Of a DNA stretch of 64,000 nt, positions 21,790 through 36,300 are shown piece after piece (position 1 is the first letter of the stretch; each line of letters begins with the position of its first letter). This DNA is from Pyronema omphalodes. Taxonomy: Eukaryota > Ascomycota > Pezizomycetes > Pezizales > Pyronemataceae. The notes under the pieces were generated by a model. It was not told the origin of the DNA. It searched no databases and saw only the letters and a list, made by a program, of their open reading frames with translations. The stretch covers positions 186,001 through 250,000 of the forward strand of contig JAJJXM010000016.1 of assembly GCA_024516155.1 (NCBI GenBank). The letters run 5' to 3'. Both the position numbers and the translations under genes were made by a program.

Positions 21790-22800
21790 GACGGTATACC
21801 ATCGTGAAACAGCAGTTACGGTCTGAGCCTTAGTGATGGTAAGACCACCAAGGTTTATTGGTGCCTTGACAGACTCGAATTGCTTGCTTCTTGACGGTTG
21901 AAGTTGCGTCTGTACTCAGGATAGTGGAAGGGGAAGACTCTCCATGACAAGAGGGAGTGTCTGGTATACACACTCTACAACCATCATGATATCAATAAGG
22001 AGATGTACATAATACTATTATATCGTCAGCATATTGATTCTTGCACTGCGCAGGAAGGAAGCGGACCATGTAAAGGTACTTTTCATATCAGTGGATAAAG
22101 AAGAAGAACTTGTTTGTTTGTGTGGCCAAGTCTTCCGCGCCATCCGTTGACGTGTTTGCAGTTGCGCCCTTAGTGATAACGGCGTTCTGTATGGTACCCC
22201 ATTCGAGACGCTTATATACCAACACCCTCCTACCAAACTCCTGGACTCAGGGTAGAGGAAGGAGTAGACACCCATGACAGGAGGGGACATTTGTTACCAG
22301 TGACAGCAGTGGAACGGGTAATCATAACAACTCGAGAAGTGGGACGGTACTTCGAGATGAGGCGTGCAGTCGATCCACTACAACTTTGTTAACTGGGGGT
22401 TTATAGTACATTAAAGAGGAGCTGGACTTACGAGCCAAACGCGACGAAACCTATTCCAAACTAGCACCAACAACTCCAACGGAGCAGGTGTCTGTGGGTT
22501 TTTTGGGTTTGGTAAGAGGAAGCAGTCAAAGGCGGGTTGTATGAGATGACAACACAGCTGATCATGATAAGAACCTCTGACTGGGGAAACTTGGAGATAC
22601 GAGCATTGCAGTTGGTTATGGTGTGGTATCACCAGCGGGACGAGTGTTCGATTTCTGGTAACGGCTTTGGGATCTTGTTCTGATGCTGGGATGGACTGTG
22701 GACTGGGGTCGCTATGGTAGCGTTCGGAAAATGTTGCGGTTATGCTATGGCTTTTTGTTAGCAACAAGTCGTTATAACGAACTACAGTCGCTCCAGGTAA
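21790..22800 (-). pseudogene. Decayed multi-exon gene, copy C
   Basis: The leader-like unit at 22767-22411 (minus strand) has a 118-codon open frame that shares LLTK-HS-T and RYHSD with the copy A leader (97 codons). The PTDTCSVG stretch homologous to copy A is in another frame and meets a stop. Exon-like units at 22.31-22.10 and 21.98-21.80 kb follow. A promoter-like block with a TATA sequence lies just upstream (22.82-23.24 kb). Confidence 0.4.
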
Positions 22801-23012
22801 GGGAAGGCATTACTTATTATAACCGGATCGGATGATTAGTACACAATACTTTGTTCTCCATTGAAAAAATGGTCGGTGGTTATTGATTGGCGTAGGAACT
22901 CGGGTGAGTTGATGTATCAAAGTTGATTAACACGATTCACCGAGTGGTGTTGAGATTTATGGTGAAGATTGGGTTGAGAGGTGCAGAACAGCGAGGAATG
23001 GGAGATGGGGAA

Positions 23013-23025
23013 AATATTTATAGTT
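23013..23025 (-). promoter_or_regulatory. Probable TATA box of duplicated copy C
   Basis: The minus strand reads AACTATAAATATT, matching the site at 19527-19540 in the duplicated mate block. Confidence 0.4.
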
Positions 23026-24024
23026 GAGTAGGTAAAACCGCCCCAAATGACATTTCATGAGATGATCAGCAGCGGTCTGGTGCGGGTGTTCACAGATAAT
23101 CACTCAGAGCTGCATGTGACGTGGCGCGGTTGGTTTTGGCCACGAGGACGGGATATGGCTTTTTCTTTTGTTCTACGGAGGCCTTTTGAGGCTACGGTTA
23201 AATTATGATTAATGAATTAATGAATAAATAGATACAACGTGGATGAGTTGCTTGGATGACCTGCTACTCTAGAATATAGTAGAGTAGTGTACGTACCCGT
23301 ATAGATAATAGGCTAGCCTCTCAATATCACCAGCTAATGACGGCGATTTTAATCGCACCATACTTATATCACAAAATTTGGACGTTAACAAAGAAAACGA
23401 AGATGAAATGGAATTCCTCACGAGGAGGAAGTAAGCGACTCGAAGTTTATTTCTATGAAATAATGCAGGCTTGTATAGACATCTTGTACCCGCCATAGCC
23501 ATTGGACCGTGGGAGAAATATCCATCTGTGTGGCATGCAGCAGAGGAACCCTCTCGGAGTCATTTGTCATGAAAAATGCTGGATTGCAGGGAGGATGTCT
23601 GGTGATGCATTATGGTGAAGATGAGATTCTGGGTGGGATTGCGGGGTGAATTTGGATGGTTAATGTGATATGGGGGAGTGCACTATGGCGGGTTATTTGA
23701 GTTGGGGTGGTTGGATATTATCGTTTCGGAGCGAGGAAGAAATTTCGAGTTTAAGATGATGGAGAGGGAGATATATGGTGGCGCAAGTTAGATGCTACCG
23801 TTAGGTTTAACCCTCATTTACAGTTTCGAATGCATCAGTGACTTGATAATACCAACATAAATTCACAGCATTCTGTAAGGGCGTCTCAACCAATACTGTA
23901 AAAAAACCATTCGTTATAAAGTAAAAGCCAGCATAAAACATTATGATACAACTCTCCATATTTCCACGCTCTACACCCCATTTTGAGATATCCCATCATG
24001 TCTGTAATGTCATCCTGAACGACC

Positions 24025-24953
24025 TTAACCCTGCAACGCCCTAACCTCTCTTCTAACCATATCCCTCGTCTCCTCCGCACCCAGAGATTCCGCAGCAGCA
24101 AGACACCGTCCAACCATAAGCGTACTCTTAACATTCTCCGCCTCGACCCAAACTTTTCCATTCCTCCCCACGGCACACTCAAAAGAAATCAGCCTTCCAA
24201 GCTCTTCTAGTACCTCAGCACCAGTTCCCTCCCATTCCTCTTCCTCCTCAGCATCATTTACCATCCCCGATTCTTCCCTTTCCTTCTTCGCCATCTTCTG
24301 TTCCCTCTTCCAAACACCCCGCATCCTATTACCATCTCCAAGTAATCTTCTCGCCATACCTAAACTAACAGAGAATATCATTCCGCCTTTAAGTTCGCCA
24401 AAGCCCATAGCTTTACCGCTCTCGGCGTCGAAACATTCAAGTTCAGGATCCATGTGCTTGTTCGCTAGTGATACACGGGCGTAGACAACAGCACCGGGGG
24501 CAAGGATAGGTCTGGTCTTTTTGGTAGCGTTGGGGAAGGCGAGGTGGGGAAGAGTGGCTTGGACGGAGGAAGGTGCGGGTGAGCTGGAGGAGGGGATGGC
24601 GCAGATGTAAGCGTCGGCAGAACCGCGGAGGACGGTGACTATGATGGGGTCGGCGTGGGTAGGTGTGTACTAGGCGAGTGTCAGTGAGCTTGTCTTTGCA
24701 TGATATTTCGGCGGAGGTGCGAGTTTCGTAGAGATGGTTTCCGATATATAAGATAGAGAATTGGGGACCATACGCGTCTTCCATTTCCTTCAACCCAAAT
24801 GACATTTTTCCTTGTGTCAATAATAAGTTCTCCAGCCTTATGTGCGACAATATTGTCCGGTGGCGTATGCGTAAGGCCAGGACCAAGTTTCAACTGTTGC
24901 TTTTTCTGTGAAGCAGGAGCTATGACGGCATCTCCGGGGAGTAAAAGCGGCAT
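24025..24953 (-). CDS. RRP40: Exosome subunit Rrp40 (S1/KH cap protein)
   Basis: Two exons (24953-24774 and 24669-24025) with a 104-nt GT-AG intron give 274 residues. The start was set at MPLLLPGDAV because the LPGD-type N-terminus with GPGL and HKAGELIIDTRKNVIWVE is the usual beginning of Rrp40. Residues after the junction (YTPTHADPIIVTVLRGSADA) form the S1 domain. ATKKTRPILAPGAVVYARVS and HMDPELECFDAESGKAMGFG are strong Rrp40 marks. The KH domain carries GRNG at 228-231, equivalent to the GxNG motif. Rrp40 caps the nine-subunit RNA exosome that degrades and processes RNA in nucleus and cytoplasm. An acidic, Lys-rich insertion (about 183-215, with EEEEEWEG) separates S1 from KH. The frame is open upstream to 25220, so an 89-residue extension is possible but lacks family support. 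Confidence 0.92.
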
Positions 24954-25808
24954 GTTTTTGGTATCTTTTCTGTTCGTAGACGAATTGCCAAAAGGTGACA
25001 AAGTTGGTTGTGAAGTTGAGATAAAGTGAGGTGAGGTCGAAAATAGAGTTGCTGCAGGCTGAGGTGCGACGGAAGTTACCGCGAAGATTGGTACGCGAAG
25101 CGGCTCTAAAGGTGCGGCGCGTAATGTCAGTTGTAAGGCAGGGCTTGGCGAGTTTGGAGTCACTCGCGATGTCAGGCAGCTAAACACCGAGGCAACTCGG
25201 ACGGGCGAAATAAGAAACACTTTTTGGATCGATAGCTGGGGAGAGCAAAATTCAAGAGAAATTATAACCCCCCTGGTACCTTAAACTTAGGATTTGTTTT
25301 TCTGTGGGCCAGAGGGGTGCATCATGCACCATGCGCAGTGAATCTCAGCCTCGGCCTGGCCTGACGCGCAGAAACCGGATTAATTAATTGGTATCTACAG
25401 CCTATGGCACTGGAGTTCGGATGAACTATTCGGCACAATCACATTTCAATATGGTTGCGTTTGTAATTGCAGGCAGCCGTATATACACAAGTCACGCATA
25501 TGATTTACCCCTCAGCACATGAGAAGAAACACGTCTGAGTTTCGATCTAGTTTATCACTAAAACCTTAATTCTGAACGCAATAAATTTGACCGGATATCA
25601 CCGCATAAATCAAATAAAAAGATAACCAGATAAAACACTCAGTCAGCCCTTAACAAAACCCCATACAAATCTTTAACAAAACTCGGAAACAATTTTGCAA
25701 AACCCCGCACCCAGGCCCAAAATGATGCTAGTATCAGCATCAACATCCAAGGAAATAGCACCTCTTTCTCCAAAAATTCGATTACCGAATGGTAGAACAC
25801 GAAAAAAT
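24954..25808. other. Intergenic region between RRP40 and the MAPK gene
   Basis: The RRP40 promoter and leader on one side and the MAPK 3' UTR on the other. An open extension of the RRP40 frame covers 24954-25220. Nothing else is recognised. Confidence 0.6.
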
Positions 25809-27462
<1,654 letters not shown>

Positions 27463-30400
27463 GATGATTTGAGTTGTAGAGATATTACTGAGAGCTGACT
27501 TTGAGAATTCCAGCTAAATCGTACTGATGTACCGAGTGTTTGCGCGTCTCAAAACTTCTTCGAATGTGGCGAACAAGTGACGCGAGATGGAAGAATGGAA
27601 ACCCAATTTGCGGGGTATTTGTCTATTTGAGCACAGAAAAAAATAAGGCTGCGTAAGCCCAAGTAAAAGCAACGATTCGATAGATTACTGCTGATAGCGA
27701 ATTAAAGGGGCTAGCAAGTGCAGTCCGCAGTCAGAGAGATGATCGGTGAGGTTTGGTAGGGCGCACCGCTTAACACAGACAGGCAGCAGCAGCAACGGGT
27801 GTTTTGAAGGATGGGGTGGATGAGGAGAGATGAAGAAGGAGAGGGGATGAATGGGTAGTAGTAGGAGCTGGGTCCCTTGAGAAGGTTCAGCAGTAGTGGT
27901 GGTGCTGGTGCTCCTACTGGTGGGTAGCAGATAGTCGCGAGTGGTAGCGGCAGTGGTGTGGTTCGGGGGTGAGGGGGGGGGCGGTCTTACTATCAACGAG
28001 TTAAGATGATTAACCGCCTTTTTGAACGAGGGACGGAAGCGGTTGGAGGATGGGCTGTGGGATTTCGAGTTTGAGAGAGACCGATCGACGATGGGGGAGG
28101 GGGAGAAGTTCAAGAGCGAAGGGGAGGGGAGTGGAAGAATCAAAATGGGCGATGAATGGGGAAGAAGATATGGGGTATCTGTACTCTTTGGCGGTGCTCT
28201 TCACTCGAGTTGGCAAGGAAGCCAGTCAGCCCGTTTGGGAGGAGGGGTGCGGGGCATCACAATATCCGAGCCTCCTACCAGTATCGCTCAGTTGAGGTTG
28301 GCTGCATTGCTGACGAACCCCCTTAAGCGCTTAAGCATTTCTCGCATCTTGCCGGCGATTGAAAAGGCGAGGATTCTTGTGGTTCGGGAGGATTTAGCTT
28401 GCAAGGGCGTATTTTTTTCGCGTCTGAAGATGAGCCGTGTACCTTTTTCTTTGTTGGGGGGTGGGTGGGTGGGCTGAAGATGGGGAGAAGATGACGGCTG
28501 AAGATGGCGGCGGCGGGGCATGAGTGGATGGAGGGAAATGTCCGATGGGGCCGCTTAGAGGAGAGAATGGGCTTGTCTGAATATCTCGTGAAGAAACTGG
28601 ACGGACATCTCGAGGAGAGCTGTGCTGCTACTACTACTACTCTGTGACTTTAAGTTCTTCATACTCCTCCACCTCCTCCACCTCCTCTACCCCCCTCATC
28701 CACCGCTCCCCATCTCCTCGTCTCCTTCTCCACACCCCCCTCCACCTCCACCAACCACCCTAAGCTCTGCTCTAAACCTCCCGTCCTCACAGAGTCCTAA
28801 CGGCGCCTCAAGCAGACCGACCCCTCATCCGGCAAGGCTGCCCCACAATCCTGGCCCCCCTGCAGGCAACCTCACAGGAACGCGACAACGACAACATGAA
28901 ACGCATCCAAGGAGCAGGGGATGGCTTCAGCTCTGACAGCGGGGCGAGCATTCACTCGATGAGCCATTCATAAGCACTGGCCTCTGTCCTACTCCAAGGC
29001 ATTCTAGTCAGTCATATGGTCGTACTCAATCTTCATCAACCGCCGTCAACAGAAGCTTCGTTTGCATCTCTGCACTTTCTCAACCGCTCCTGCTACACAA
29101 TGCCGCAGCCGGACGTCCCAACCGCCTTGGACACAGTTCATTTCGTTAGGTTCCTGCACACTGTTCCATCTCGAGAATCGGACAATATGACAAGTGATAA
29201 CCGGCACTTATGTGAGAGCTGGAGCACCATAACACGCGGCTTCACCCATTACAGTTGCCTACTCGATCACAAGTTATAAACTGCCAGACTACGAATGGTA
29301 ACGGGCGTTGGACTTCCAAGTTTGAGCGAGATTAGATCCTGCAGCCCTACAGCAACCCCCCACGACAAACTGTGGTTCATTTCAAATACCAACCTTTGGA
29401 CTTGCCAGACGGTCCAGCGGCCAGTAAAAATCAAAAAACTTACCGCGTAAGAATCGGAAAGCCAAGCTTTAAATTCCACAAGTGTTTATTCTGCTCGCAT
29501 TCAGACCCTCAAAGGACTTCCTCCAGCCTCCAGCGTTTACTGACTGTTAACATCCGAGACATTTCACGTGAGACCACCAACACTGCCCAGGTTTCAACAA
29601 GGTGCCGCGGCCCATGGCCGATGATGATCGGAGATATATTCCCATAAATCTCCGGACTGGGCCGCCTCTTGGCCTGGAGAAACTCCGCTTCGTAACAACA
29701 ACAAGGCTACCAAAGCTAGATACTCTAGGCACATGAGGTACTGCTCTTCAGGGATGTAAGCGCTTGCAAGTGACCAAAATCTGTCGGTGGGGGATACATG
29801 GGCCAAAGGCGCCGAAAAGCAACCGAACCGGTTTACGATCCCAAAAGAAAACAAAGCTGCGTACATAACAAGTCGCGCTAAATACAGACTATTGGCTGTA
29901 ATCCGAACCAAAGGCAACCAAAGGGAGCCAAAAGGGAACCACAAGTGAACCAAAAAGGAACCAGCAAAAGGAACCGGAGCCCACGGGAGCTGCGTGGGAT
30001 GGCTGTCAATGCAGGGGAAATGGAAGATCATGAGGGAAATCTTTTAGATGGATATAGTGCAGCATACCATATGAAAAACACACAAAAGCAATTTTCTATT
30101 CTATTCTATGTATGTATTCAGTCAAAATAAATTTATGAGACGGTTGCCCACCAAAAAAGTATGTAAACCACACATGGTGTTTTTTTTTCCTGGGCTGATC
30201 CCTAAGCGCGCTCAGTACTCACCCCGCACACCCGGAAATTACAAACCGTCTCTCATGACCATGATACAAAAGCCTAGTTCTAATCTATGGGCGTTAACAA
30301 CTTTTACCCCGCTGTTTATGTTCGGCCAGTTGGAAGGAGATATAAACCACGATGCTAAGATCATAACGCTACAATACGAGCTGCCGAGATTGAATGTGAA

Positions 30401-31745
30401 GTAGAGTATGGCACCATAGACTACATACCCACAGAAAGTATTTTCCACGTGATCTAAACATAAAATGCTATCTTCTACGCGGACTAAATTATACATGGGG
30501 TTACAGAGGGATTAATCCTACATAACATGAACATGTAATCACAGTATCTTTCCAGCGATAACGAGCGGGAGGTTTAGTGCCTACAATATCAAGTTAGTAC
30601 ATAACAGATACCAAATAAGGCTGGGCAAACAAAAAAGCAAATCCCATCGCCAAGTATATTTCTGAGTCATCCTTGATCCAAAATACCTTGATTAGATTGA
30701 TTGACGCGGCGATATGACTAAGCCAACAAGCTAAGAAGCGAACAAGCGAACATGCGGACGCTTAGAGATGAAACGGAACGATATATAGTAAGGGTTTGAC
30801 CCTTAATTACGTAACTGGGATTGGACGAAAGCTTTATATGCTAGAGTCACGCGGTGGAGACTTAAATTGGAGGTAACGGATGATGGTCAACTTTGTTGTG
30901 GAGAGATATAAAGGAACGAAGGTACTGTAAAAATTGATGAAGAAGAAGAATAGAAAGGGCACCAACGGCTTTGTAAGAAAAAAATAACCCATCCAGGAGA
31001 ATGACAGCAAATACCATCTTCTATAATATAAAGGAATTTTGAGTATGGTCATTCTATACAGATATAGTAAGAAATATAAATTAACCTCGCTAGTGATTTA
31101 CGGGATACTTTGTGCGGGTTGTGGTGAGGTGCTGACCCAGGTGGAAGTGGAACGTGAAAATTTCTGGTGAAACAGTAGCAGAGAACGGAATCTAGGAAAT
31201 TGAATGAGGAGAATCTGTCAATTCAATGTCAATTTGACGTCCTATGCATTTATAAACTGAAGTTTGTAAGAATATTCAACTTTTATTACGGCCAATCAGA
31301 CTCTGGGATATTGCAGCCGAACGAACATGGATGCGTGAAGCACTATACGCGAAATATCGAGACCTTTCTGAAAATAATTTGTTATTAAGGTACGCTATAT
31401 TAAACCCGTTATCATTCTTACTTAATTCTATGGGGTCAAAAAGATATGCTTATGGTACATCGCAGACTCATCTTCGTACGGTTCAGTGTTCCAGCGTTTT
31501 GGCAAGCCCCCTATCGATAACTCCCCTTTGAAAGTCAATTCATATTCTAGACAGTGCATGTTTCTATATCGTCTGTATGCCGCCGCTATGCCAAGAATGT
31601 GCGTCGGTCAATCATGCTCCATACTCGGTGATTGCAACACTTGTACTTAAAACACTACTTCCATCTCAAGTCGCAAACCTCTACTCTACGCTACCATCAC
31701 CCAACTCCACGTTTCCTTTACTCGATTTTCTATCTTCTCCTCAAA
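27463..31745. other. Intergenic region, about 4.3 kb
   Basis: 27.46-28.6 kb is the presumed MAPK promoter and leader. It is rich in polypurine/polypyrimidine tracts, which give Pro/Ser-rich frames on both strands with no support as genes. 28.62-28.80 kb is strongly C-rich on the plus strand. 29.6-30.03 kb has a 145-codon minus-strand frame over imperfect GGAACC repeats (near 29920-29980) and no recognisable motif. 30.0-31.7 kb is AT-rich. No gene is supported. Confidence 0.6.
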
Positions 31746-32640
31746 ATGGCACCCAGAAACCGTTCACCCTACTGCGGACGCGAGAAACGGACCTGTTACG
31801 GCACTCTGGGCTTTTTGTTTATCCTCTCCGTAATTCTGTTCGGAATCTCTTTTGCCCCTGCAGTTAGAGGCACGACCGGGAGAGTTTATCTTTGGGCTCT
31901 CTCGTGCTCAGTTTTCACCATCACGTCATGTATCGTCTTATTCCTGGCCAGTTTTTGCAATAGGTGTCGGTCACGAAAGAACGATCTTATTGAGGATGGA
32001 TTCAAGAGAAGCAGCGTGGATAGTAACGAAAAGGATGTCTCGCCTTCTTCAAGTATGGTCTTCTATTATCTCTGATAAACTTGTGCTAACCATCAACCAG
32101 CAATGACTTCTGATGACCTCGTCAAGCACAAGGTATCGGCACAGGATCTAAAGCGCTACCAAGTTGGACCCATTCCTCCTCGCACATCCCAGGAATCTGA
32201 AAATAGAACTGTCCTTTCAAATATCGAAGAGGAGAGCACTGTTGGTGATGAGAGCAACTGTTGTGAGTGAATCTTTCGTCTCTCAACTGTCACCATCTAA
32301 TATCTGTATAGCTCCACCCACTCCTCCTGCCGTCTCTATGGTCAGAAGACAGTCAATTTCTGAGCCCGAGCTATCTTCCCCATACGCTGGTGATGTTTAC
32401 ACGGTTCCTACCAAGCCTTCAACAAATCCCTTCGACAGCAACCTCCCTCAGACCCAGGAGGAGATGTGGAGATTCGAGAAGGACTGGACTACATGGAACG
32501 GCTCCGGCATTGCGCCTGGTCGACGAATTGGCTCAATGAACTCGCAGAGACGAGATGCTAGCTTTATCACTGTTGGAGACGATGAAGAGTTGAAGGCTTC
32601 TGGTAAGAGCATGCCAAATCTCTTGACCAGTCAGCAGTAA
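31746..32640 (+). CDS. Fungal membrane protein with two predicted TM helices
   Basis: Three exons (31746-32052, 32101-32262, 32312-32640), with 48- and 49-nt introns, encode 265 residues. The ATG in TCAAAATGGCACCC was chosen because it precedes a basic N-terminus and the first hydrophobic helix. TM1 is about 19-37 (LGFLFILSVILFGISF) and TM2 about 48-70. A Cys/Arg-rich juxtamembrane segment (CNRCRSRK) follows, then a long Ser/Pro-rich soluble tail with several possible phosphorylation sites (RRQSIS, GSMNSQRRDASF). No enzymatic motif is visible and the family is not recognised. It converges with the ISWI gene (740 bp between stops). The two short introns keep the frame and share the codon use of neighbouring genes, so it is very likely real. 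Confidence 0.75.
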
Positions 32641-33379
32641 ACAGGATGTGGAATTGCTTTTATGTGGCTACAAGTATCGTATTGTACTCTATTATGTATA
32701 TTTTCTTTGGCGGTTGTATCGACACCGATTATTATTGCCATTCATTGGGAAGAATGTATGAGCTAAGTGAAGGGTTAAGTGTGGAGTTATTGGGCTTATT
32801 AGCTTTTTTGTACAGCAATGTTGTATACCCTTTTTCTTCTGTATTATTGCAAACAATAGGAGTTACGTTTGTCGTTCGAATAGCTAGCCACATGTGACAA
32901 ACTGTAACATGAAGCGGTCAGATGGTCCCGAAGCCTGATGAAGTAGCCTGATCGGATGACTTCAAGAGCACTCGTTTCTTCCTCATGTCAGCCGGCTTTA
33001 TTCATGCAACACAGTTTTCCAAAATTTGGCTTACAACAGGACTATCATTTGCGCGATACCCATGTGGCGGACTGCGAATCAACTTCAAGGGCTACCTGGC
33101 GCATACACATGTAGTACCTAACTTAGAATATGGCACATGGTAGGCAATAACAGGCCGTATTCCGTGATTCAAACTAATCCAAAATCATAATAAAGCACTG
33201 GTATTTGTACAAAACTTCTTTTCATTCCACACTGGTATTCATCACTATTCTCCCCTTTGCACAAAACAAAAAGCTTAACAGAAAAGCAAAAATAAAAACG
33301 CCCAAAGATATTCGTCGAACACAAAAAAAAAACATCTAACAGCCTTTGCCGGGCTTTAAGAGGTATACATATTAGATGT

Positions 33380-36300
33380 TTACTTCTTCTTTCCCTTTCC
33401 CTTAGCACTACCCTTTGTCTCAACGCTACTAGCACGACTAGTTGCAGTGCTATTTCCCCTGCTGTCTGGGCTACCATTTGCGGCTCCCTTTTTAGCTTGT
33501 TCGACTGCCTTATTCTGCGAGTGGTTGTTAGCATTATTGCGGGAACAATTATAAACCAGCCAAGGGTGGTGGAGGAATAGAATCAACATACCTTAGGCTT
33601 TCCATTTGCTACAGCAGTAGTAGTTTTACCCTTTTTAGGGGGAGGAGCATCACCTTGCTCTTCATCCTCCTCTTCATCTCTAGCGTGAGTAGCCTTCTTT
33701 TTGAGGACTCCAACACCGGGTATAGGGATTCCGGCTTCTTCAAATTCTCGTTGAACGGTTAAGATGAGGGTACTACATCTACGGGAGATTTCAAGAGAAG
33801 TTCTTGAGAGGAAGAACCAGTCGAATCTAAAGAGGGGAGATTCGCGGATTTCGTCACGGATAAGATCGTGAAGGTTTTCGTGGTCGAGGCCGTATCGGTC
33901 AAGCATGACGAGTAGGAATCTGTCTTCTTCCTCGGTGTAGATTTTTTTGTTGGTGGTCGAGACGGAGTAGTTGAGCTTCATTTGTTGGAGTGGTACTTTG
34001 TACATCTCGAGTTTCTTTTTTAACATCTTCTTCTGTTGGCTAATTTTGGCGGCTTTGTCTTCTCCTGCTTCAATCTGGTGGATGTACTTTTCCCAGTTGG
34101 GCATTTCTTTGTAGCGCGCCCAGAAGACTTTGGAGTATTCTTTGACTTCCTTCTCAGTCTTGGACTCGAGGTCCGCGGCGATGGCGGCGATGGACTTGCG
34201 GCCGTGTTTGGCGGATAGGGCAATGAAGTTGAGGAAATCCTTCCTTGACCAGTTAGAGAATCCCTGCTCGGCAAGCTGGGCTTTCTCCTCATTCTCGGCC
34301 TCAGTAAGGGGCTCTGCTTCATCGATGATCCTCTGCTCCTCGTCCCTCTCGGCTTCACGGTCGGCAAGGTCCTCCTCTCCATCAGGCAAAGGAACTTTGT
34401 AACCCTGCTGCTTACGGAAGTAGGCAGTTTCCCTCTCCTGGAGCTCGACAAGTCTAGCGGGGTAGAACTGATGTTCCTGGACGTTGACTTGCTTAGGAGC
34501 ACGAGGAGCCTTGGGCTTGTTGTCTTGCTGTTTAGCGTTCTGGGTAAGAACCTGTCGGTAGTAGTTGTCGATACCATAACTGTGTTCCTTCCTCTCACGC
34601 TTAGCAGGGTTGATCCAGTTCTGAATAATGTTCTTATTCTTTGCAGCGGCGAAGTTTTCTCCATTCCATTCGTAGGCAGAGTCGGAGGTGAACTTTTGAA
34701 GGTCATCAATACCGAGCTTGGCATATTTGGCGTTAAGCTGAGCAGTTCTCTCCTCTCCGTGCTTCAAGAGCTTGTCAATGGCCTCCTCATCCATGTCCTG
34801 AGTGATGCGGTTTTCGGCATTGGCAGTTCCGCTGAAGACCTTTTCAGCTCCGTGCTGGATCATGGACAAAAGCTCGTCCTTGTTGGCAGCTGCCTTAGCA
34901 GCAATCTGAGCACGACCTTGCTGGATAACAAGCTGGTCCAATCGGAGCTTCTGGGCAGCTCTCTCCAGAACCTTCTCCTCAATGGCATTCTCCGTTACGA
35001 AACGGTAAACAACGACCTGCTTGGTCTGACCAATACGATGGGCACGATCCATAGCCTGAAGATCGGCCTGGGGGTTCCAGTCGGAATCGTACAAGACAAC
35101 AATGTCGGCGGTGGTCAAGTTAATTCCCAATCCTCCAGCACGAGTGGTAAGCAAGAAGATAAACTTCTCACTGTTTGGCTTGTTGTACTCGTCGATAGCT
35201 GCAATACGGTCTTCGTGGGCAGTAGATCCGTCAATACGACAGTACTGATAATCACGGAAGACGCAGTAGTCCTCAAGGATATCCAAAAGACGGGACATTT
35301 GAGAGAAGATAAGGACTCTGGATCCCTGTGCCTTCATACGCTTTAATAACTTATCAAGCATAATCATCTTTCCGGAGTTATCGACCAAGTGCTCGTCGGT
35401 AGTGTATGGCGGTCCAGGCTCGGCTCCCTCAAACAAGTATGGGTGGTTACAGCATTTTCTGAGTTGCATAACAATGTTCAAAAGACGAGTTTTTGACTCG
35501 CGCTTTCCACCAGCACCGTTAACAGCGTCGATATCCTTCTCGAGAATCTTCTGGTACCATTTGACCTGCATGTCCGACATTCCAATGTACAAGTTCACTT
35601 CCTTCTTGGGCAACAAACTCTTCTCGACATCGCTCTTGACACGACGCAACAAGAAGGGTCGGAGAACTTTGTGTAGCTGCTGAACAACCTGATCCTGATC
35701 ACTTTCCTGGTTCTCGAACCACTTGTCGAAGGCAGCGGAATCTGAGAAGACATCGGGTAAAAGGAAGTTGAGAAGGGCCCAAAGCTCGTGGAGGTTGTTC
35801 TGTAGAGGTGTTCCGGTAATGAGCAATCTATTTCTAGAGTTGAAAATACGGATAATCTGAGCGAGCGTAGACTCTTCATTCTTGATGCGGTGCGCCTCGT
35901 CAACAATAATATATTCCCAGGCGAACTTTTTGAGATGAGCCTTCTCCCGGAGAATCATCTCGTAACTGGTGATCAAGACATCAAAGTCCTGGTTCAACAC
36001 ACGTTCGTTGATCAAGTCGCGACGCTCATCCTTCTGTCCCTGAAGTACAAGAACTTTAACATCTGGCGTCCACTTCTGGAATTCTCTCTTCCAGTTATCC
36101 AGCGTAGACTTCGGGACGGTGACCAAGTGGGGTCCCGGAATGCCGGCGACGTATCGGAGGTATCCAAGGAATGAGATGGTTTGCTAGTTGCCGTTAGCTC
36201 CAATCAACTTAGCGATGCCATTGGCGTACTGACCAATGTCTTTCCAAGACCCATCTCGTCTGCCAGGATACCCGAGATACCGTTCTCGTGTAGCGATATT

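Larger units (their letters stand above)
19900..23245. repeat. Segmental duplication, right block, with a further internal tandem duplication
   Basis: This is the mate of 17.55-19.75 kb. Inside it, about 20.93-21.78 kb is repeated at about 21.82-22.77 kb with an offset near 890 bp. For example, the segment with GTAAAGGTACTTTTCATATC at 21178 recurs at 22069, and TATGGTACCCCATTCGAGAC at 21298 recurs at 22189. These two copies look roughly 90% identical over the best 200 bp, much closer than either is to the left block, so the internal duplication is more recent. Confidence 0.75.

Noticed and set aside
24954..25220. Upstream in-frame extension of RRP40
   Set aside because: The frame is open for 89 codons, but the family N-terminus begins at LPGD; the extension looks like leader sequence.
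27685..28477. Pro-rich and Gly/Glu-rich ORFs upstream of the MAPK gene on both strands
   Set aside because: Both come from polypurine/polypyrimidine DNA. No splice-consistent gene could be built.
29594..30031. Minus-strand ORF of 145 codons
   Set aside because: It covers imperfect GGAACC-type repeats and has an irregular composition with no motif, so chance is more likely.
34471..35346. Plus-strand ORF of 291 codons
   Set aside because: It is an antisense shadow of the conserved ISWI helicase exon.
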